Assembly: GCA_963838205.1 (NCBI GenBank)
Contig: CAWIQF010000012.1
Span: forward strand, 62,001 to 126,000
Direction of reading: 5' to 3'
DNA length: 64,000 nt
From: CAIVVT01 sp963838205
GTDB lineage: Bacteria; Acidobacteriota; Terriglobia; Bryobacterales; Bryobacteraceae
Positions 19,287 to 28,534 of this stretch are shown here, in pieces (the stretch's first letter is position 1; every line of letters begins with the position of its first letter). Below the pieces are notes generated by a model, which had not been told where the DNA came from, did no database searches, and worked only from the letters and a program-made list of their open reading frames with translations. The translations under genes were made by a program, and so were the position numbers.

Positions 19287-19315
19287 TTGACTTTCCTCCG
19301 AATAGTGTAAATACT
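19287..19315 (+). promoter_or_regulatory. Promoter of lexA, predicted to give a leaderless mRNA
   Basis: TTGACT (19287-19292), a 17-base spacer and AATACT (19310-19315) precede the lexA ATG at 19322 by six bases. Transcription would start at or next to the A of the ATG, and no ribosome-binding site is present. GTGTAAATAC (19305-19314), an imperfect inverted repeat overlapping the -10, is a possible self-regulatory LexA site, but it matches no operator I can name. Confidence 0.5.
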
Positions 19316-19321
19316 TATAGC

Positions 19322-19951
19322 ATGGAGCTGACTGAGCGCCAGCGCGAGATTTACGATTTCATTGTTGCGTTCCGGCGTGACAACGGCTGCTCGCCGTCGA
19401 TTCCGGAGATCCAGCGGGCTTTCGACATCCGCAGCCCCAATGGGGTCGCCGGCCATCTGCACGCGCTCCAGGCCAAGGGCTACATCCGGCGCTCCGCCGA
19501 ACGCGGCTCGCGGCAGGTCGATGTAGTCGGGGAAATGCCGCCGGCCGCGATCGCCGCCTCGTTGCACGTTTTCCCAGTCTACGGTCACATCCCGGCGGGT
19601 CCGCCCACGGAGTACGTCAACCTGCATCCCGACGGCACCGCGACGATGGACGAACTGCTGCTGGGATTCAAGCCCCGCGAGGGCTGCTTCCTGCTCAAGG
19701 TGCGTGGCGATTCGATGAAGGATGCGGGGATCCTGAACGGCGACCTGGTGCTCATCGAGCCGACCGCCGCGCCGCGCGCCGGGCAGGTGGTCGCTGCGCT
19801 GATTGACGGCGAGAGCACGCTGAAGCGACTGGTGAGAGTCAAGGGCCGCTGGTTTCTGAAAGCCGAGAATCCGGCTTGCCCGGAGTTATACCCGCGCGCC
19901 GACCTGGTGATTCAGGGCAGCGTCCGGACGGTGATCCGGAGAATGGACTAG
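19322..19951 (+). CDS. lexA: LexA repressor (SOS response)
   Basis: 209 residues, standard LexA length. The N-terminal winged helix starts LTERQREIYDFIVAF and includes SPSIPEIQRAFDI. The S24 peptidase domain carries the self-cleavage pair Ala92-Gly93 (HIPAGPP), the nucleophile Ser131 in GDSMKDAG and the general base Lys168 in STLKRL. It represses DNA-damage genes and is inactivated by RecA-stimulated autocleavage. The next gene on the strand is prmA, about 120 bases downstream. Confidence 0.96.
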   Translation: MELTERQREIYDFIVAFRRDNGCSPSIPEIQRAFDIRSPNGVAGHLHALQAKGYIRRSAERGSRQVDVVGEMPPAAIAASLHVFPVYGHIPAGPPTEYVNLHPDGTATMDELLLGFKPREGCFLLKVRGDSMKDAGILNGDLVLIEPTAAPRAGQVVAALIDGESTLKRLVRVKGRWFLKAENPACPELYPRADLVIQGSVRTVIRRMD

Positions 19952-20069
19952 CCGCTGGCGGAGACCCCGCGGGCGGTCTGGACAGACTGTGCCTGCCAAG
20001 CGCGCCCGCGCGCGCCGCGCCGCCGATTTTGGACTGGCAATGCGTGGCCACTCCGGAGATAATCGGCGC

Positions 20070-20867
20070 ATGACCTCTTTAACTCTGGATTGCGTGGAAA
20101 CGGAATCCGAGTTGCTCTCCGCCGAGTTGTGGGAGCACGGCGCGTCGGGCATTCAGGAGCACGAACTGCCTGGCGGCCGCGTCCGGCTGCAAGCCTGGTT
20201 TGACGCAAACGATGGTCTGGCCGAGCGCTTCGCGGCGTATGGCCCGCGGGTGGAGGATGAAAAAGAGGTGGACTGGGAGACCCTCAGCCGGCAGGCTTGG
20301 CAGCCGGTCGAGGTCGGCGCGCGCTTCTACCTCGCTCCGGAGTGGGACGAGTCCCCGACGCCCGAAGGCCGCATGCGGCTCACCGTGCACCCCGGCATGG
20401 CGCTCGGCACGGGCGATCACCCGGCCACACAACTCGTCCTGGTGGCCATGGAAAAACACCTGCGGGAAGGTGAACGCATTGTTGACACAGGCACCGGCAC
20501 CGGCATCCTGCTCGAAGGCGCGTATCTGCTCGGCGCGCGCGGCGTGGGCTGCGACATTGAATGGGAAAGCGCGCGCACGGCGCGCCGTAACCTGCTGGCT
20601 GACGCCTGCCCGCCGCGCGTCTTCGCCGGTTCGCTGCGCGCCCTGGCCGCCCGATCCGCCGATGTCGTGGTCGCCAATATTAACGCCGTGACGCACCACG
20701 CGCTCGCGCCGGAGTATGCCCGCGTCGCGCGGCGCCTCGCGATTCTGGCCGGCTTCCCCGAACGCCACGTCGCCGGTATCGAGCGGGCGCTCGGCGCGCA
20801 CGGCTGGCAACCGCTGGACCGTTTGTCGAACCGCGAATGGGTCTGCCTGGTCTTCTCGCCGCAGTGA
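20070..20867 (+). CDS. prmA: Ribosomal protein L11 methyltransferase-like protein
   Basis: 265 residues from the ATG at 20070 (GGAG upstream); an earlier in-frame start would add a basic, unlikely N-terminus. SAM-dependent methyltransferase of the PrmA family: PGMALGTGDHPATQL is the diagnostic stretch before motif I, DTGTGTGILLEGAYLLGARG binds SAM, and DVVVANINAVTHHALAP replaces the usual ANI post-motif. PrmA methylates ribosomal protein L11 in the cytoplasm. It is slightly shorter than E. coli PrmA because of a compact substrate-recognition domain. Confidence 0.85.
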   Translation: MTSLTLDCVETESELLSAELWEHGASGIQEHELPGGRVRLQAWFDANDGLAERFAAYGPRVEDEKEVDWETLSRQAWQPVEVGARFYLAPEWDESPTPEGRMRLTVHPGMALGTGDHPATQLVLVAMEKHLREGERIVDTGTGTGILLEGAYLLGARGVGCDIEWESARTARRNLLADACPPRVFAGSLRALAARSADVVVANINAVTHHALAPEYARVARRLAILAGFPERHVAGIERALGAHGWQPLDRLSNREWVCLVFSPQ

Positions 20868-20987
20868 GACCCGCGGCTGCAGTCCGCGCTCCGCGATTCA
20901 GATTTCGATCGACAGCGCCGCACTTGGCGTGCGCCGACTGCCGGAAAGACCGCGTTGAACCAACGCGCGCATTCAGGCCGCGCGCCG

Positions 20988-22154
20988 CTACCGCGCCAGG
21001 GTCGCTCTGAACCGCGCCGCGTTGCGTCCCACGGCGTCCAGCAGATCCAGCGTGCCGCGGTGGATCTGGAACTGGCGGGTCGCTTCCAGAGCTTTCATGT
21101 ATTCCGCTTCGACGCCCGCGCCGTCGGCGCACGCCATCTGGGTCACGGCCAGCGTTCCAAACCGCAGCCACCGGCCATCAAGAGTGTAGCTTCCGCTGAA
21201 CCGATTGCAGCCGCTGAAGCCCGCCACACGGCCCCCGGTCATGAAGCGGATGGTCGCCTCGCGCTCGCCGGCGCCGGCCGGAACCGGCTCGTTGGCCAGT
21301 TCGGTCAGCACCCACGGTGTGTCGATCAAAGGAGCCGTCAACTCGCTTTGCGACTTCTGGGCGCCATTGCGCAGGCTCACGGCAATCAGGGCCGCCCCGC
21401 CCAGGCCCGACCTCGGCGTGGCCGGCGCCGCGGCGGGAGCGCAGGCGCCGCCCGGCTCCGCCGCCATCACATTCGCGAGTCTCAGAATCTCTTGGCCCGC
21501 GCCCACGGCGCCGCCGACGACGGCCGGAGCTTCCAGAGCGCCGGATGCGGTGAGCAGCGCCGCCCGGCCGCCGGCCGTAGCCTGGGCCAGGCGCTCCAGC
21601 AACTTCGAGCGCCCGGTCGTCTCCACCGCGAATTGGACCGTGCTGCCGCAGGGCTGAAAGCGGCCCCGCCCGCGCACCTGCGTGTAGATGCCCCGCAGCC
21701 GGTACGTGCCCAGAGGCACGTAGGCCTGCGGCTCGCGCGCCAGCCTGTAGTCCGGCTGCGACGCCGCGGACGTTTGAGCCGGCGGCCGGACCGCCCGCCC
21801 CGATTCATCCAGCAACTGCAGCGCGCCGTCCGGCAGAATCTCGAAACTCTCCGTCTCGCCCAGGCTGGAATGCACCATCAGCCGCTTGCCCAGCACCCTC
21901 CAGTCCCCGAAATCCATCACCCGCTGGCCGCTGCTCTCCGTTTTCAAATAGCTGCGCTGGCGGTAGAAAAAACCGTCCGGCCGCAGGCTCACCACCTGCC
22001 GCACGCCCCGGCAATCGGCGCACGGCAGCGTCCCCGCGAAGGTTGTGAGTTCGGCAATTCTGAACTCCTGACCGGCAGCCGTGGCGAGCAACACCACCGC
22101 CGCCAATGCCAGTTTGCCCCGGCAGCCTTGAGTGCGGCCCCATTGCACGTGCAT
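20988..22154 (-). CDS. Secreted NlpE-N-terminal / META-domain protein
   Basis: About 388 residues, with the ATG at 22154 placed just before a signal peptide (LALAAVVLLATAA cut before GQEF). The first 100 residues match the NlpE N-terminal barrel including the CADC pair (FAGTLPCADCRGVRQVVSLR). A middle region (YRLRGIYTQV...) is NlpE-like too, and the last about 110 residues are a META/HslJ domain (FSGCNRFSGSYTLDG, TLAVTQMACADG). NlpE senses envelope and copper stress in enterobacteria; META proteins such as HslJ confer stress resistance. A role in the envelope stress response is inferred. It is convergent with prmA. Confidence 0.75.
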   Translation of the reverse strand: MHVQWGRTQGCRGKLALAAVVLLATAAGQEFRIAELTTFAGTLPCADCRGVRQVVSLRPDGFFYRQRSYLKTESSGQRVMDFGDWRVLGKRLMVHSSLGETESFEILPDGALQLLDESGRAVRPPAQTSAASQPDYRLAREPQAYVPLGTYRLRGIYTQVRGRGRFQPCGSTVQFAVETTGRSKLLERLAQATAGGRAALLTASGALEAPAVVGGAVGAGQEILRLANVMAAEPGGACAPAAAPATPRSGLGGAALIAVSLRNGAQKSQSELTAPLIDTPWVLTELANEPVPAGAGEREATIRFMTGGRVAGFSGCNRFSGSYTLDGRWLRFGTLAVTQMACADGAGVEAEYMKALEATRQFQIHRGTLDLLDAVGRNAARFRATLAR

Positions 22155-22985
22155 CGATCGCCTCCGAACGGACGCCGGGCGTGTGAATCCGTCCACCCGC
22201 TCGAGAGCCCTCGCGGACCAGCGCCAGCTTCGTCTGGCCGCCCACGGAGCCCTGACCGCATTGTCACGCCAATTCGAGGCTCCCGGCGGCGGGATTAGAG
22301 TAAATGCGCTCCCGGACCCCTTCGCGCCTGGTGGTCGAAATGCACCGCCGTGGTGGCAGCCGGCCGGCTCGCCGATGCGATCGTGAGGATTTTAAGCAGC
22401 TTGCTAATTGGCATCGCGATTGCTAAAGAGTGGACATCCGCTCGAGCGATGGAGCGGCGATCTTCAGCCCGGCGCGACACGTTGCGGCCCGGCGTGCTGT
22501 GGGCGCCCGGACCTGCCGCGGATTGTAGTGGCGCATGAAAAGGTGTATAAGAGCTATGTTCGAAGGTCAAGGAGTAGTTTTCTCCCAACGGCGTTTCGGC
22601 CGGGACGCGAAGTCATCCCGGCGGGAACGGCGCGCGCGAAATCGAGCGGTCAGTGACCGCATCGTCGCGGTGTGCTGTTTCTTTGACCAGCCCTTGGAGG
22701 AGGGTCGGCGAGTGAGGGTTAGAGAGCCTCGGCCATCCCGTGTCCATCTGCCTCCCGGCGGGCCGCTTCAGCGGCCGGCTCCGGACGGCTCTTCCACGAT
22801 TTCCCTCGGTGTGGCAATCCAGCGGGTGGCCGCGGCCCTGCGGCCGCGACTGCCGATTGCCACTTCATGTTTGAAGCAGTTGAAAAAGTGCGCGGGCAGG
22901 AACCTGAAACTCGCCTTTGCAACCGGCCAGGTGACTGACGTTGCTTCGCTTCCATTTTGTGTGGCCTAGACAAGGAGAATTCGAT
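22155..22985. other. Long intergenic region without a supported gene
   Basis: About 830 bases. One open frame on the plus strand (22535-22969) has Arg/Pro-rich composition and no relatives recognised, so it is not called. Small GC-rich palindromes such as GGCCGCTTCAGCGGCC near 22762 are present. A good AAGGAG lies before the next gene at 22986. Confidence 0.5.
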
Positions 22986-24994
22986 ATGGCACTTTCATTC
23001 ACTTTTCGACCGGCACCTCGCTACGCGATCCGCGCCTCCATGGCGCTTCTGCTTTGCGCCTCGACCGTGACGCTGTATGGTTTCGACGACAAGGACAAGA
23101 AAAAAACGCCCGCCGTGGTCAAGCCCGCGCCGGTTAAGCCAACCCCGCAAATCCATAACGGGTCGGTGGTCAATCATTCGGTCACTGCCAACCCCAATCT
23201 GAATAAGACGATCACGCCGAACAACAACACCAATTTGAATAACCGGCCGATCAATCCGAAAACCCCAATCTGAACAACCGGCCGCTCACGCCGAACAACA
23301 ACACCAATCTGAATAACCGGCCGATCAATCCGAACCCCAATCTGAACAACCGGCCGCTCACGCCGAACAACAACCCCAATCTGAATAACCGGCCATTCAC
23401 GCCGAACAACAACCCCAATCTGAATAACCGGCCATTCAATCCCAACCCCGGCCTGAACAACCGGCCATTCACTCCGGGCGGCAATACCGGTCTGAACAAC
23501 CGCCCCACCACCCCGCAGGGCTTTCGCGCCCCCGTGCTGAACACCGGCCACCTGCCGCCGGGCAGCCAGGTCGCGCACGGTCCGGGCGGGGTCACCAACG
23601 TCACCACCAGGACCGGCGGGCAGTATCAGTTGAACCCCCAGGGCCACATGTCCAACTTCCATGCCCCCAACGGCGCGTCAGCCAGTTTCCGCCCCAACGG
23701 CGCACCCGGAGTCGTGCACACCGCCTCGGGAATGACCATCATCCACAACAACTATGGCGGGCGAACGGTCATCGTGAATCGCCCCGGCAACACCGTCATC
23801 GTCAACAACGGAGGCGGGCGCGGCTACGTGCAGCGTCCGTTTGCGGTTGGAAACCGGAGCTACGTCCAGCGCACTTACGTGGTGAACGGCGTCCGCAGCT
23901 CCCGCTTTTATCAGTCGTATAACTACCACGGCCACGCCTACCCCTACTACGTTCGCGCACACTTTTACCGGCCGGCCTTCTATGGCTGGGCGTACAACCC
24001 CTGGGCGCGGCCCGTGACGTACGGCTGGGGCTGGGGCATCGGCACGCCCTGGTTCGGCTTCTATGGCGGTTACTTCCAGCCCTACCCGGTCTACCGCAGC
24101 CCGGCCTTCTGGCTGACCGACTATCTCTTCTCGGCCACCCTCCAGGCCGCCTATGACCAGCGCATGGCCGACCGCGCCGCCATCGCCGCCGAGGCCAACG
24201 CCGCCGAGCAGCAGCAGAACCAGGTGCAGATGAACGATCAGGTCAAGCAGATGGTCGCCGACGAGGTCCAGCGGCAGCTTGCCCAGGCCCGCAACGAGAG
24301 CCAGTCCGCCGGACAAGGGGCGATGATGGCCGCGCCGAGCGACGGTCTGCCGGCCAGTTTCACCGACAACGCGCCCCACGCGCTCGTGGTTTCGAGCAAT
24401 CTGGATGTCAACGATGGCGCTTCCGGCTGCCCGCTGGGCGAAGGCGACGTGGTTGCATTCAACGGATCCCTGCCGCAGGGCGCCGATGCAATGAGCGTGA
24501 AGGTCGTCGCCAGCCGCGGTCAGGATTGTCCTACCGGCAGCACGGTTTCGGTCCAACTCCAGGATCTGATGGAAATGCAGAATCACCTGCGCGCCACGCT
24601 CGACCAGGGCCTGGAGCAGATGCAATCCAACGCCGGCCACGGCGGGCTGCCAGCCATCCCGTCCGGCGCGGCGGGCACCGTCAACTCGGCGTTCGCCTCC
24701 GCCGCTCCACCGCCCGACGCGAATGCCGCCTCGGAGTTGACCAGCGGGGCCGACCAGGCCTCGCAGGAGGAAATGGCCGTGTTGAATCAGGCCTCCGACG
24801 CCGGATCGGGAGACGCCGGCTCCGCTCCCGCCGCCGCCGGCGGCAACTCGGTGAGTCTTGGCATGAGCGTCGATCAGGTGCGCGGCATCCTCGGCAACAT
24901 GCGCCTCGTGGCCAATGTCGGCAACAAGCAGATCTTCCAGGCCGGGGGCCTGAAGATCACCTTCGTCAACGGCCAGGTCTCGAACGTCGAGTAA
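22986..24994 (+). CDS. Secreted Asn-rich repeat protein with YXD-type C-terminal (frameshifted near 23262)
   Basis: About 670 residues. The ATG at 22986 has AAGGAG upstream and a signal peptide (MALLLCASTVTLYGF). Residues 70-175 are degenerate repeats built on NNNPNLNNRPFTP. Then come a beta-rich region (GGRTVIVNRPGNTVIVNNGG), a Tyr/Pro/Gly-rich stretch (YYVRAHFYRPAFYGWAYNPW), a short coiled region rich in Gln, and a C-terminal segment ending MSVDQVRGILGNMRLVANV. An extra AA near 23262 in the repeat tract shifts the frame; without it the whole protein is open. Location is probably the cell surface or periplasm. The function is unknown. Confidence 0.6.
23208..23520 (+). repeat. In-gene degenerate tandem repeats encoding NNRP-type units
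   Basis: Roughly eight imperfect units of 33 to 42 bases, each containing AATCTGAAYAACCGGCC and encoding variants of NLNNRPFTPNNNP. One unit carries two extra A bases (near 23262), which breaks the reading frame. Repeated tracts of this sort are prone to slippage and misassembly. Confidence 0.85.
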
Positions 24995-25019
24995 CTGCCG
25001 TCAAACGCGAACAACCGCC

Positions 25020-25058
25020 GCCGCACGGTCTTTTCACCGTGCGGCGCCCGTGTTTTTA
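25020..25058 (+). terminator. Rho-independent terminator of the repeat-protein gene
   Basis: A 10-bp stem GCCGCACGGT/ACCGTGCGGC (25020-25045) with a CTTTTC loop is followed by GCCCGTGTTTTTA. It lies 26 bases after the stop at 24994. Confidence 0.75.
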
Positions 25059-25132
25059 CCGCTGCGACACCATGGCTTCGCCATGGGAATACGGTGATTT
25101 GACGGTGAAGCCATGGTCTGGCGATGGTGATT

Positions 25133-26536
25133 TCAGGCGATTGGCGGCGCTGGAAACGCCCCGCGCGCCTCTTCGAACCGCACCCCGAGTTCCAGCAGCG
25201 TTTCCTCGCTCCAGGGCCGGCCAACGAATTGAACCCCCACCGGCAGGCCGTCCGAGTCGAAGCCGGCCGGCACAACCAGCGCCGGCAGGCCGAGCAGGTT
25301 CCAGGGTGAAACCGGCCGTATGGCATCCATCAGGTCGATATCGCCATCCGGCGTCGGAAAGATGCGCTGCCGGTGCGCGAAGGCCGTCACGCCAAAGGCC
25401 GGCATCAGCAGCACCGGCGTGGCGCACAGCGCCTCGATCAGCCGCGCCCGCTGCGCGTCGCGTTCGCCCAGTTTGGTGCACAATTCGAGCAGCGTGGGCG
25501 CCGGCTCGCCCGCCACCGTGTCGATCAATTCCAGCCCCGTCCAGTGGCAACTCCGTTCGCGGCCGTCGATCAGCGCGCGCAACAGCACGGCCAGCACGTC
25601 AACAAAGAAGAAGCGCCACAGCTCGTGCGCGCCGCGTATAAGTTCGAAGTCGAAGGGCACGACCTCCAGGCCCATATCCTCGAGGATCTGCGCCGCCTTG
25701 CGGACGGCCTCGCGAACCGCGGGCTGAACCGGCGTGTCGCCGCATTGTTCGAGCACGGCGACCCGGCGCGGCAGTGCCGGCGCGCCTCCAAAAATGTCCA
25801 CCGGCGCGGAGAAGGGATCGCCCGGATCGTCGCCCGCCAGCACCTGGTAAAGCACGCGCACATCGGCCGCCGTACGCGCCATCGGGCCGGTGACGCCCAT
25901 GAAACCGGTGGGATGCGAGATCACTGGCCAATGGCCCGTGGCGGGCACGCGGCCGGGCGTCGGTTTGAGCCCGCAAATGCCGCAGAAATGGGCCGGTTCG
26001 CGGATCGAGCCGCCGCCATCGCTGCCGATGCCTCCGGCCACGCAAAAGCTGGCGATGGCCGCGGCTTCGCCGCCACTCGATCCGCCGCTGGTGCGCTCCA
26101 GATTCCAGGGATTGTTGGTGCGGCCGATATAGGCGTTGTCGGTTTCATAGTTCATCAGGAACTCGGGCGTGCTGGTCTTGCCGACAATCACGCCGCCGGC
26201 GTCCTGGAAGCGCGCCGCGGCCCAGGAGTCGCGCGCGGCGATTTCGTTCCGGCGCAGCAGACTGCCAGTGCGCGTGGCGTGGCCCGCGAGGTCGAAGGAA
26301 TCCTTCAGCGACAGCGGCACGCCGAGCAGCGGCGGCAGCTCGCCGCCACGCATCAGGCGCTCCTCGGCGGCGCGCGCGGCCGCGAGTGCCTGCTCGGGGC
26401 GGAGTTCGATAAACGCGTTGATGGATGGGTTCAGGCGCTCAATCTGGCCGAGCGACTCCTGCAGCAGCTCCAGCGGCGAAACCTGCCGGCCGCGGATCAG
26501 GGCGGCGATCTGGACCAGGCTGAGGCGGATGGGCAT
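25133..26536 (-). CDS. Amidase-signature family amidase
   Basis: 467 residues, normal for the family. The Ser-cisSer-Lys triad is visible: Lys in PLSLKDSFDL, cis-Ser in the SGGSSGGEAAA stretch and nucleophile Ser in GIGSDGGGSIREPA. It hydrolyses amide bonds in the cytoplasm (no signal peptide). The gene is monocistronic, so it is more likely a catabolic amidase than GatA: no gatB or gatC is nearby, and the C-terminus (FDSDGLPVGVQFVGRPWSEE) fits both. The specific substrate cannot be told from sequence. Confidence 0.88.
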   Translation of the reverse strand: MPIRLSLVQIAALIRGRQVSPLELLQESLGQIERLNPSINAFIELRPEQALAAARAAEERLMRGGELPPLLGVPLSLKDSFDLAGHATRTGSLLRRNEIAARDSWAAARFQDAGGVIVGKTSTPEFLMNYETDNAYIGRTNNPWNLERTSGGSSGGEAAAIASFCVAGGIGSDGGGSIREPAHFCGICGLKPTPGRVPATGHWPVISHPTGFMGVTGPMARTAADVRVLYQVLAGDDPGDPFSAPVDIFGGAPALPRRVAVLEQCGDTPVQPAVREAVRKAAQILEDMGLEVVPFDFELIRGAHELWRFFFVDVLAVLLRALIDGRERSCHWTGLELIDTVAGEPAPTLLELCTKLGERDAQRARLIEALCATPVLLMPAFGVTAFAHRQRIFPTPDGDIDLMDAIRPVSPWNLLGLPALVVPAGFDSDGLPVGVQFVGRPWSEETLLELGVRFEEARGAFPAPPIA

Positions 26537-26618
26537 CGTCTTACTCTATCCGAGGGACTCCGGCGCGCTCAAGGCCGGCTATAGCCGGAGGCGGAAGCCG
26601 GGGCGCAAACGGCGCAAA

Positions 26619-26700
26619 CCGCTACTAGTAGCGGCCACTAAATCGTAAGCTACTGATTATAAATGTCTTATATACCGCTGGCCGCTACACTGTAGCGGCT
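26619..26700. repeat. BIME-like paired hairpin element, copy B
   Basis: CCGCTACTAGTAGCGG (26619-26634) and GCCGCTACACTGTAGCGGC (26681-26699) flank an AT-rich core containing GCTACTGATTATAAATG, which aligns with the cores of copies A (6086-6172) and C (56659-56740). It occupies the gap between the amidase gene and moeA. Confidence 0.85.
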
Positions 26701-26829
26701 TGCGCAATTTTCGAGGGCTTCAGGATGATCGCGTCGCGGGGAATCGGGTCAAATCCGGCCGACCACAATTATCCTTCAATCGCACATGGTTACGGTCACT
26801 GGCGAACCAACCGCGTTAAGATCTGTAAT

Positions 26830-28023
26830 GTGACACCGTTGAGCTTTGAAGAAGCGCGGGCAACCGTGCTCCAGCTAGTCCGCGCGCATGGGGAGAAGCC
26901 TGAGCGGGAACAGGTTGAGTTGGGGCAGGCGCGCGGGCGTGTGTTAGCCACGAAGGCCGTGGCGGATCGCGACGATCCGGCGCTTGATCGCTCGCTGAGA
27001 GACGGCTATGCGCTGCGGGCCTACGACACACCGGGCACGCTCAAGCTGATCGGCGAGCTGCGTGCCGGCGCGGTCTACCCGGGAGAGCTCCCGGCCCGGC
27101 AGTGCGTGGAGATCATGACCGGCGCGCCGGTGCCGGCCGGCGCCGACGCCGTGGTGATGCTCGAGCAGGCGGAGCTGGAAGGCCATAGCGTCCACGTGGG
27201 CATGGCGGTGGAGCCGGGCACGCACGTCCACCCGCGCGGGTCCCAGGCCCGGCGCGGCGACATGGTGCTGAAAGCCGGCACGCGCCTGGAATACGCCGAG
27301 ATGGCCCTGCTGGCGGCGACTGGAGCCATGCAGCTGGTGGTGTATCGCAAGCCGCGGGTGGCGATTCTGACCACCGGCGACGAAGTGGTCGAGGCCTCGA
27401 CCCGCCCGCTGCCGCACCAGGTGCGGAACTCGAATGCCTGGTCGCTGGCGGCGCAGGTGGAGCGGGCGGGCGGCGAAGCGCTGCTGCTGGGGACGGCGCC
27501 CGACGCCCTGGATCGCACGGCGGCGCTGATCGGCGAAGGGCTGAAGGCCGACCTGCTGTTGATCGCCGGTGGCGTTTCGGCGGGCCGCTACGACGTAGTG
27601 GAACCTGCGCTGGCGCGCTGGAGCGCCGAGATTTACTTCGACGGCGTCGAGATTCAGCCGGGGCGGCCGCTGGTCTTCGGCCGGGCCCAGGAGAAGCTGT
27701 TTTTCGGACTGCCGGGCAATCCCGTTTCCACGATGGTCTGCTTCGAGCTGTTTGCGCGCGCCGCGGTGGAGATGCTAGGCGGGCAAATCGAGTCGGTTCT
27801 GCCGCTGCTCGAGTCCGTGCTGACCGAGGATTTCCGGCACGAGCCCGGCCTGATGCGTTTCCTGCCGGCGCGGCTGAGCGCCGATGGCCGCGAGGTGACG
27901 CCGGTGACCTGGCACGGGTCGAGCGACATCGCGGCGTTGTGCCGGGGGAACTGCTTCCTGGTGGCCGACGCGAACACGCCCGAATACCTCGCCGGCGAGC
28001 GCATCCGGGTGCTGCCGCGTTGA
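26830..28023 (+). CDS. moeA: Molybdopterin molybdenumtransferase
   Basis: 397 residues from the GTG at 26830, the first start fitting MoeA length (TPLSFEEARATVLQ). MoeA inserts molybdate into adenylylated molybdopterin in the cytoplasm. Recognisable parts: DRDDPALDRSLRDGYALRA (domain I/II entry), EIMTGAPVPAGADAVVMLEQ, the domain III motif LLIAGGVSAGRYDVV and FFGLPGNPVSTMVCFE, and a C-terminal domain IV. It is first in a three-gene run with moaC (4-base gap) and mogA (overlapping), so the cluster provides late and early steps of molybdenum-cofactor synthesis. Confidence 0.93.
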   Translation: MTPLSFEEARATVLQLVRAHGEKPEREQVELGQARGRVLATKAVADRDDPALDRSLRDGYALRAYDTPGTLKLIGELRAGAVYPGELPARQCVEIMTGAPVPAGADAVVMLEQAELEGHSVHVGMAVEPGTHVHPRGSQARRGDMVLKAGTRLEYAEMALLAATGAMQLVVYRKPRVAILTTGDEVVEASTRPLPHQVRNSNAWSLAAQVERAGGEALLLGTAPDALDRTAALIGEGLKADLLLIAGGVSAGRYDVVEPALARWSAEIYFDGVEIQPGRPLVFGRAQEKLFFGLPGNPVSTMVCFELFARAAVEMLGGQIESVLPLLESVLTEDFRHEPGLMRFLPARLSADGREVTPVTWHGSSDIAALCRGNCFLVADANTPEYLAGERIRVLPR

Positions 28024-28027
28024 TCGA

Positions 28028-28534
28028 ATGGCGGAGACGGTGATGGGCCGGGCGAGCCATTTCGACAAGGCCGGGACGGCGCGAATGGTGGACGTAACCG
28101 GCAAGCCGGCGACCCGCCGCGCGGCCACGGCGCGGGCCTTCGTGCGAATGAGCCGCGCGACCGTGCGGGCGCTCTCGGACAACCCGAAAGGCAACCCGCT
28201 GGAGGTGGCGCGGATCGCGGGCATCCAGGCTGCCAAACGGACCGCCGAGCTGATCCCGCTGTGCCATCCGCTGGCGCTCTCGCACGCCGATGTCGAAGTG
28301 CGCGTAACACGCGACGGCGTGCGGATCGAAGCTACGGCCGCCACGACGGCGCAAACGGGCGTCGAAATGGAGGCTCTCACCGCGGCCTGCGTGGCGGCAT
28401 TGACGGTCTACGACATGACCAAGGCGCTGGACAAGGGCATCGCCATCGAGCGCGTGGAACTGGTGGAGAAGACCGGCGGCAAGAGCGGGACGTGGCGGCG
28501 CAAGACGCAGAAGAAAGGGTCGAGCAAGCCGTGA
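28028..28534 (+). CDS. moaC: Cyclic pyranopterin monophosphate synthase
   Basis: 168 residues. MoaC converts 3',8-cH2GTP to cyclic pyranopterin monophosphate, the first committed pterin step of Moco synthesis together with MoaA. Seen: MVDVTGKPATRRAATARAFV, the catalytic region KGNPLEVARIAGIQAAKRTA leading to LIPLCHPL, and ALTVYDMTKALDKG near the end. It begins 4 bases after moeA stops and its TGA overlaps the mogA GTG, which indicates translational coupling. No moaA is present in the window. Confidence 0.95.
   Translation: MAETVMGRASHFDKAGTARMVDVTGKPATRRAATARAFVRMSRATVRALSDNPKGNPLEVARIAGIQAAKRTAELIPLCHPLALSHADVEVRVTRDGVRIEATAATTAQTGVEMEALTAACVAALTVYDMTKALDKGIAIERVELVEKTGGKSGTWRRKTQKKGSSKP

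Noticed and set aside
22535..22969. Open frame of 144 codons before the repeat-protein gene
   Set aside because: No ribosome-binding site, no recognised motif, Arg/Pro-rich composition typical of chance frames in GC-rich DNA.
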